This document shows, one piece after another, positions 6,677 through 10,067 of a DNA stretch of 10,067 nt. How positions within the stretch are numbered: the stretch's first letter is position 1; each line of letters opens with the position of its first letter. Position numbers and translations under genes: made by a program. Source of the stretch: UBA5972 sp964567685 (GTDB lineage: Bacteria; Pseudomonadota; Alphaproteobacteria; Rhodobacterales; Rhodobacteraceae); NCBI GenBank assembly GCA_964567685.1, contig CAZMNO010000084.1, positions 1 to 10,067 on the forward strand, read 5' to 3'. The notes under the pieces are model-generated. The model was given only the letters and a program-made list of their open reading frames with translations. It ran no database searches and was not told the origin of the DNA.

Positions 6677-9042
6677 GCAGTGACAGTGAATTTGATGATT
6701 TTGATCCCGGTCTGCGCGAAGGCCTATCGGCGCGGGCAATGGCAGCACGCCCGGCACCCTATCTCGACGAATTGAATCCGGCGCAACGCGAAGCGGTCGA
6801 AACGCTTGACGGGCCGGTCCTGATGCTGGCCGGTGCCGGGACCGGTAAAACCAAAGCGTTGACGACACGTCTTGTGCATCTTTTGCAAACCGGACGGGCG
6901 CGGCCGAACGAGATATTGGCGGTGACATTCACCAACAAGGCGGCGCGGGAGATGAAACAGCGCGTTGGGCGACATCTGGGTGAAACGGTTGAAGGGATGC
7001 CCTGGCTCGGCACCTTTCATGCGCTTTGCGTGAAGATCTTGCGGCGGCATGCGGAACTGGTGGGGCTGAAATCAAATTTCACCATTCTGGATACAGATGA
7101 CCAGCTCAGGCTCTTAAAGCAGCTGATCGTGGCAGAAAATATAGATGACAAACGCTGGCCGCCGCGAATGCTTGCGCATCTGATCGACAATTGGAAAAAC
7201 CGGGCAATCACGCCAGATAAGGTGCCAGCTGGTGAGGCAGCGGCTTATGCCAATCGCGGTACCGACATTTATGAGCAGTATCAGGCCCGCCTTGCCACGC
7301 TCAATGCGGTGGATTTCGGTGATCTTCTGCTGCATGTCGTGGCGATCTTTCAGGAACACACCGATGCTCTTGCGAAATACCAGCGCTGGTTCCGCTACAT
7401 TCTGGTTGACGAGTATCAGGACACCAATGTCGCCCAGTATCTGTGGCTGCGGCTTTTGGCAGCGGAGCATCGCAATATCTGCTGTGTCGGCGATGACGAC
7501 CAGTCGATCTATGGCTGGCGGGGGGCCGAGGTTGGCAATATCCTCAGGTTCGAAAAGGATTTTCCGGGGGCAAAGATTGTCAGACTCGAGCAGAATTACC
7601 GCTCAACCCCGCATATTCTGGCCGCTGCCGCGGGTGTTATTGCCGCCAATGAAGGCCGCCTGGGCAAAACACTTTGGACGGATCAGAGCGAAGGGGAAAA
7701 ACTGCGGCTGATCGGCCACTGGGACGGCGAGGAAGAGGCGCGCTGGATCGGTGAAGAGATTGAGGCGATGCAAAGGGGCACGCGTGGCCACGACCCGGTG
7801 TCGCCTGATGATATGGCAATTCTGGTGCGCGCCAGCCACCAGATGCGCGCCTTTGAAGACCGCTTCCTGACCATCGGTCTGCCTTACCGGGTGATCGGTG
7901 GTCCGCGTTTCTACGAGCGTCTGGAAGTCCGCGACGCGATGGCCTATTTCCGCCTTGCGGTCAGCCCTGACGACGATCTGGCGTTCGAGCGGATATTCAA
8001 CACACCCAAACGCGGTTTTGGCGATGCAGCGATGCAGCAGATCAACCATGCGGCACGCGCTAACGGCGTACCGTTGCTGGAAGGGCTGCGCGTTGCGCTT
8101 GAAGACGGTTCGCTCGGGGCACGGTATCGCAAGAACGCGAAAGTTTTTCTGGCCAATGCGGATCGCTGGGCATTGCAGGTGCGCTCAGGGGGCAGTCATA
8201 TCGAACTGGCCGAAACCATTCTGGAAGAAAGCGGCTATACCGACCACTGGCACAACGAAAAAACTCCCGAAGCGCCGGGGCGGCTGGAAAACCTCAAGGA
8301 ACTGGTGAAGGCGCTCGAGCAGTTTGAAAACCTGCAAGGGTTTTTGGAACATGTCAGCCTGATCATGGACAATGAGCAGGAGGATGCCAGCGAAAAAGTC
8401 TCGATCATGACGCTGCATGGTGCCAAGGGTCTGGAGTTTCCCGTAATATTCCTGCCGGGCTGGGAGGACGGGCTGTTCCCCTCGCAACGCTCGATGGATG
8501 AAAGCGGTCTGAAAGGATTGGAGGAGGAACGCCGCCTCGCCTATGTCGGCATCACTCGGGCCGAGGAGGTTTGCACCATTTCCTTTGCCGCCAACCGGCG
8601 GGTTTATGGCCAGTGGCAATCGGCGCTACCGTCGCGGTTCATCGACGAATTGCCGGCAGAACATGTCGAGGTGCTGACCCCACCGGGCCTTTATGGCGGT
8701 GGCTTTGGCGCAGCGGCCAGCAGCAGTGAAGGGGTGCTGCGCGGTTCAGGCCTTGAAGAACGGGCCGAGAAGGCGGATGTCTATAACTCCCCCGGCTGGA
8801 AACGCATGCAGGCCCGCTCTGCCGCCCGCGGCATCAGCCAGCCCCGCGAGGCGCGGCATGTGGTGATTGACCTTGATGCTGTGTCAAGCTTCGGGCTTGG
8901 CGACCGGGTGTTCCACCAGAAATTCGGCTATGGCGCCGTTGTCGGGATTGAGGGTGACAAGCTTTCGATAGCCTTTGAAAAGGCCGGGGAGAAGAAAGTG
9001 GTGGCGAGCTACGTCACGGCAGCGGATGAGGTGCCGTTTTAA
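6673..9042 (+). CDS. UvrD/PcrA/Rep-type superfamily 1 DNA helicase
   Basis: ATP-driven 3'-5' DNA helicase acting in nucleotide-excision and mismatch repair and in clearing stalled replication or transcription complexes. Counting from ATG 6673 (789 residues), the motifs are in order: Q motif LNPAQREAV about 34-42, Walker A AGAGTGKT 53-60, Ia TFTNKAAREM 85-94, Walker B VDEYQDTN 245-252, motif III GDDDQSIYGWRGA 273-285, IV LEQNYRST 305-312, V TLHGAKGLEFPV 580-591, VI EERRLAYVGITRAEE 618-632. The C-terminus (about 736-789, SSFGLGDRVFHQKFGYGAVV) is the Tudor-like fold of UvrD/PcrA. The roughly 25-residue acidic extension before YLDELNPAQ has no visible motif. TTG at 6643 would add ten residues; ATG is preferred because TTG has no Shine-Dalgarno. 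Sequence alone does not separate UvrD from PcrA or Rep naming, so no symbol is given. Confidence 0.95.
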   Translation: MSSDSEFDDFDPGLREGLSARAMAARPAPYLDELNPAQREAVETLDGPVLMLAGAGTGKTKALTTRLVHLLQTGRARPNEILAVTFTNKAAREMKQRVGRHLGETVEGMPWLGTFHALCVKILRRHAELVGLKSNFTILDTDDQLRLLKQLIVAENIDDKRWPPRMLAHLIDNWKNRAITPDKVPAGEAAAYANRGTDIYEQYQARLATLNAVDFGDLLLHVVAIFQEHTDALAKYQRWFRYILVDEYQDTNVAQYLWLRLLAAEHRNICCVGDDDQSIYGWRGAEVGNILRFEKDFPGAKIVRLEQNYRSTPHILAAAAGVIAANEGRLGKTLWTDQSEGEKLRLIGHWDGEEEARWIGEEIEAMQRGTRGHDPVSPDDMAILVRASHQMRAFEDRFLTIGLPYRVIGGPRFYERLEVRDAMAYFRLAVSPDDDLAFERIFNTPKRGFGDAAMQQINHAARANGVPLLEGLRVALEDGSLGARYRKNAKVFLANADRWALQVRSGGSHIELAETILEESGYTDHWHNEKTPEAPGRLENLKELVKALEQFENLQGFLEHVSLIMDNEQEDASEKVSIMTLHGAKGLEFPVIFLPGWEDGLFPSQRSMDESGLKGLEEERRLAYVGITRAEEVCTISFAANRRVYGQWQSALPSRFIDELPAEHVEVLTPPGLYGGGFGAAASSSEGVLRGSGLEERAEKADVYNSPGWKRMQARSAARGISQPREARHVVIDLDAVSSFGLGDRVFHQKFGYGAVVGIEGDKLSIAFEKAGEKKVVASYVTAADEVPF

Positions 9043-9121
9043 GGATTAAACGGGACAAGCCATGAATATCTGACAAGTCACAAGCCATCCACGGAAGCAT
9101 TCAAGATTTGCTGCGTGCGCT

Positions 9122-9143
9122 CGCAGCGCGAAGGCTCGCTGCG
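9122..9143 (+). terminator. GC-rich hairpin downstream of uvrD
   Basis: CGCAGCG (9122-9128) and CGCTGCG (9137-9143) form a perfect seven-pair stem with an eight-base loop, 80 bases after the uvrD stop. There is no T-tract after it, so it is at best an mRNA 3'-end stabiliser or a Rho-assisted stop. No other terminator-like structure follows uvrD. Confidence 0.25.
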
Positions 9144-9385
9144 CCGCCCATTTAGGTCTTGCATCCTCCTTCTTGCATAGACCGGTCCGCGATTCCTACA
9201 CGATCCCCACCAATCGTCAGAAGCCACAAGCAATAGAACCGACGGATTGTGCCACCTTTGATCGAGCACCAGTTTTGTCAAACACTCACCACTTCAACCA
9301 CGAAAGCAGTCCAAAACCTAATTTCGCAATTTGTGTATTTCAGGGAGTGGCTGGTTCAATTGCCCGCTTTCGAATCGGTCTGAGG

Positions 9386-9400
9386 CTCTAATAATTAGAG
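9386..9400. repeat. 15-bp perfect palindrome CTCTAAT-A-ATTAGAG
   Basis: Seven-base arms around one base, at the point where the sequence turns AT-rich. GTTA-N6-TAAC (9404-9417) follows at once. This looks like a dimeric protein-binding site; no gene next to it tells what it would control. Confidence 0.3.
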
Positions 9401-9446
9401 GCAGTTAACGAGATAACTTTTCCGCTCGGTAAATAAATACCAATAG

Positions 9447-9467
9447 GACTGTACCAAAGTAGTACCG
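9447..9467 (-). repeat. Left copy of the 21-bp inverted repeat CGGTAC-N4-TTGGTACAGTC
   Basis: Read on the minus strand this is CGGTAC, TACT, TTGGTACAGTC. It matches the copy at 9699-9719 at all 17 positions outside the central four bases, in opposite orientation, 231 bp away. Each copy itself contains two GGTAC half-sites 11 bp apart. Such paired sites are typical of recombinase arm sites or repressor operators. Confidence 0.55.
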
Positions 9468-9544
9468 AAATATGTTGGCGTCCTGCAAGCTCATCAATCC
9501 ACTTTTTCTCAATTGTATGCTATTCACTCACCAGGGTCTAAATC

Positions 9545-9573
9545 ATGTATCCATGTATACTGTTGTTATACAT
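9545..9573. promoter_or_regulatory. Operator-like repeat cluster ATGTAT/ATGTATA...TATACAT
   Basis: ATGTAT at 9545-9550 is repeated at 9553-9558, and ATGTATA (9553-9559) pairs with TATACAT (9567-9573) around a seven-base loop. The stem is all weak pairs, so a protein-binding dyad is likelier than a terminator. It lies between the two 21-bp repeats, overlapping the end of the integrase-like remnant. Confidence 0.35.
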
Positions 9574-9682
9574 AATATATTTTCTGTATCTTGGGAGTAA
9601 TCCATCTAAATGAAAACGCTTTCCCATCATTACTGTTTAGATAATTATTTCTTTTGAGCTCACAATCCGTCAGTTTAGGTGC
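9566..9682 (-). pseudogene. Possible decayed N-terminus of a P4-type tyrosine integrase
   Basis: The minus-strand frame here reads APKLTDCELKRN, then NDGKAFSFRWITPK and KIYYV before TAA at 9568-9566. P4-type (DUF4102) integrases usually begin MPKLTD..IK.LKP, followed by a stretch like DGKGLSLRVTPKGKK.WYF, the arm-type DNA-binding domain. The match in order and spacing is suggestive, with the expected start Met replaced by Ala (GCA). The frame is open upstream to 9799 but that part looks non-coding. No catalytic domain follows in any minus frame, so if real it is a remnant of under 40 residues. The tandem GGTACAGT sites lie 17 bp upstream of it. A short pattern match made by eye can arise by chance. 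Confidence 0.3.
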
Positions 9683-9698
9683 GTGTTTTTTGGGATAA

Positions 9699-9719
9699 CG
9701 GTACAGTATTGGTACAGTC
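9699..9719 (+). repeat. Right copy of the 21-bp inverted repeat, with tandem GGTACAGT
   Basis: CGGTAC, AGTA, TTGGTACAGTC. Within it GGTACAGT occurs twice (9700-9707 and 9711-9718) with an 11-bp period. It is the opposite-facing partner of 9447-9467 and sits just upstream, on the minus strand, of the integrase-like remnant, where an arm-type or autoregulatory site would lie. Confidence 0.55.
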
Positions 9720-9865
9720 ACGGGGAAATTTGGTTCTGCCAAACACAACTCTGCGACGGCTCGTGGGGCCTCACTACATCTCAGATTATCACTAAGCAAA
9801 GCGACCGAGTCGCATTCAAGGGGAGAAACATTCTTGTCTGAATAAAAACCGTCTTAAGGAAAGGC

Positions 9866-9922
9866 GTGCACGAACTTGGCAGCTGCTACAGGGTCGACCT
9901 CGAGAGCAAGCTAACAATTTAA
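9866..9922 (+). CDS. Possible 18-residue ORF upstream of the signal-peptide ORF
   Basis: GTG at 9866 reads HELGSCYRVDLESKLTI after the start residue and stops with TAA at 9920-9922, 20 bases before the next ATG. The purine-rich AAGGAAAGG lies immediately ahead, though very close to the GTG. There is no family resemblance. It could be a leader for the following ORF or a chance frame. Confidence 0.15.
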   Translation: MHELGSCYRVDLESKLTI

Positions 9923-9930
9923 AAACCATC

Positions 9931-9937
9931 AAGGAGG
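9931..9937 (+). promoter_or_regulatory. Strong Shine-Dalgarno AAGGAGG
   Basis: A perfect anti-16S match five bases before ATG 9943. It is the strongest ribosome binding site in the window and the main reason to believe the short ORF after it is translated. Confidence 0.75.
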
Positions 9938-9942
9938 AAAAT

Positions 9943-10047
9943 ATGAAAATCTTACAAACCGTGCTTACTGCTGGGATTACATCATTGGTAGTCGCCGGCT
10001 CAGCGGGAGGAGCTGAAGTGGTCCCAGAAAGCCGGACAGTGAGCTAA
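9943..10047 (+). CDS. 34-residue signal-peptide ORF, possibly a truncated secreted protein
   Basis: The product begins MKILQTVLTAG and continues with a hydrophobic core and an Ala/Gly-rich end (VVAGSAGGA-EVVPE), a normal Sec signal peptide with cleavage near residue 24. Only about ten residues follow before TAA at 10045-10047. The frame after the stop stays open to the window edge (GVSQTI), so the stop may be an in-frame nonsense mutation in a longer exported protein. Alternatively it may be a true tiny secreted peptide. The perfect Shine-Dalgarno shows it was, or is, a real translation start. The right edge prevents a decision. Confidence 0.5.
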   Translation: MKILQTVLTAGITSLVVAGSAGGAEVVPESRTVS

Positions 10048-10067
10048 GGTGTATCCCAAACCATTGA

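Larger units (their letters stand above)
9043..9942. other. 900-bp region without an intact gene; likely mobile-element scar
   Basis: Every open frame here is short, without a ribosome binding site and unlike a protein family, except for the integrase-like remnant at 9566-9682. The first part (to about 9160) is GC-rich like uvrD, with a 9-bp direct repeat (ACAAGCCAT at 9055-9063 and 9080-9088) and a GC-rich hairpin (9122-9143). From about 9380 the composition turns AT-rich and carries several palindromes and the inverted 21-bp repeat pair. No tRNA or other standard integration target is visible. Confidence 0.5.

Noticed and set aside
9055..9088. ACAAGCCAT direct repeat after uvrD
   Set aside because: Nine bases, two copies, no further periodic units; too short to call a repeat array or target duplication.
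9173..9391. 72-codon plus-strand open frame downstream of uvrD
   Set aside because: No ribosome binding site, unnatural composition and no family resemblance.
9405..9494. 29-residue minus-strand ORF with a hydrophobic run
   Set aside because: It is largely the translation of the 21-bp repeat and flanking AT-rich DNA, without a Shine-Dalgarno, so it is probably chance.
9893..9904. GTCGACCTCGAG looks like a cloning-vector polylinker (SalI-XhoI)
   Set aside because: The sequence on both sides is unlike any vector I know, and twelve matching bases with no further extension are best taken as coincidence. A vector screen would settle it.

Overview
This is a chromosomal window from a Gram-negative bacterium, most likely an alphaproteobacterium of the Rhodobacterales (roseobacter-like) type. 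The wording of the pyruvate carboxylase and UvrD/PcrA proteins looks closest to that group, and both genes have strong GC preference at third positions. This is recognition from memory, not a search result.

Layout, left to right. (1) Positions 1-334 carry no convincing gene. They hold a textbook Rho-independent terminator on the minus strand (73-113) with no obvious minus-strand gene feeding it, a 15-bp palindrome and a weak 57-codon open frame running into the next gene. (2) 335-1987 (+) is a periplasmic YcbB-type L,D-transpeptidase for peptidoglycan cross-linking. (3) 1994/2039-2845 (+) is an unrecognised exported or membrane-anchored protein directly behind it and probably co-transcribed. 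(4) 2939-6382 (-) is a complete pyruvate carboxylase (anaplerosis) that starts with TTG. (5) A divergent 290-bp promoter region holds a good sigma70-like promoter for pyc, a tandem 10-bp-spaced TGTAAC repeat upstream of it, and a 14-codon leader ORF overlapping the uvrD start. (6) 6673-9042 (+) is a UvrD/PcrA/Rep superfamily 1 DNA helicase with all motifs and the C-terminal Tudor-like domain. (7) From about 9043 to 9942 there is no intact gene and the sequence becomes AT-rich and rich in palindromes. It has a 21-bp imperfect inverted repeat pair (9447-9467 and 9699-9719) around a stretch whose minus strand reads like the decayed N-terminus of a P4-type tyrosine integrase. (8) A short signal-peptide ORF with a perfect Shine-Dalgarno sits at the right edge (9943-10047).

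The genes form no single pathway: cell-wall remodelling, central carbon metabolism and DNA repair sit side by side as ordinary core genes. The part that looks accessory is the last kilobase, best read as a scar of a mobile element downstream of uvrD. I see no CRISPR, rRNA or tRNA, and no intact defence or mobile system.
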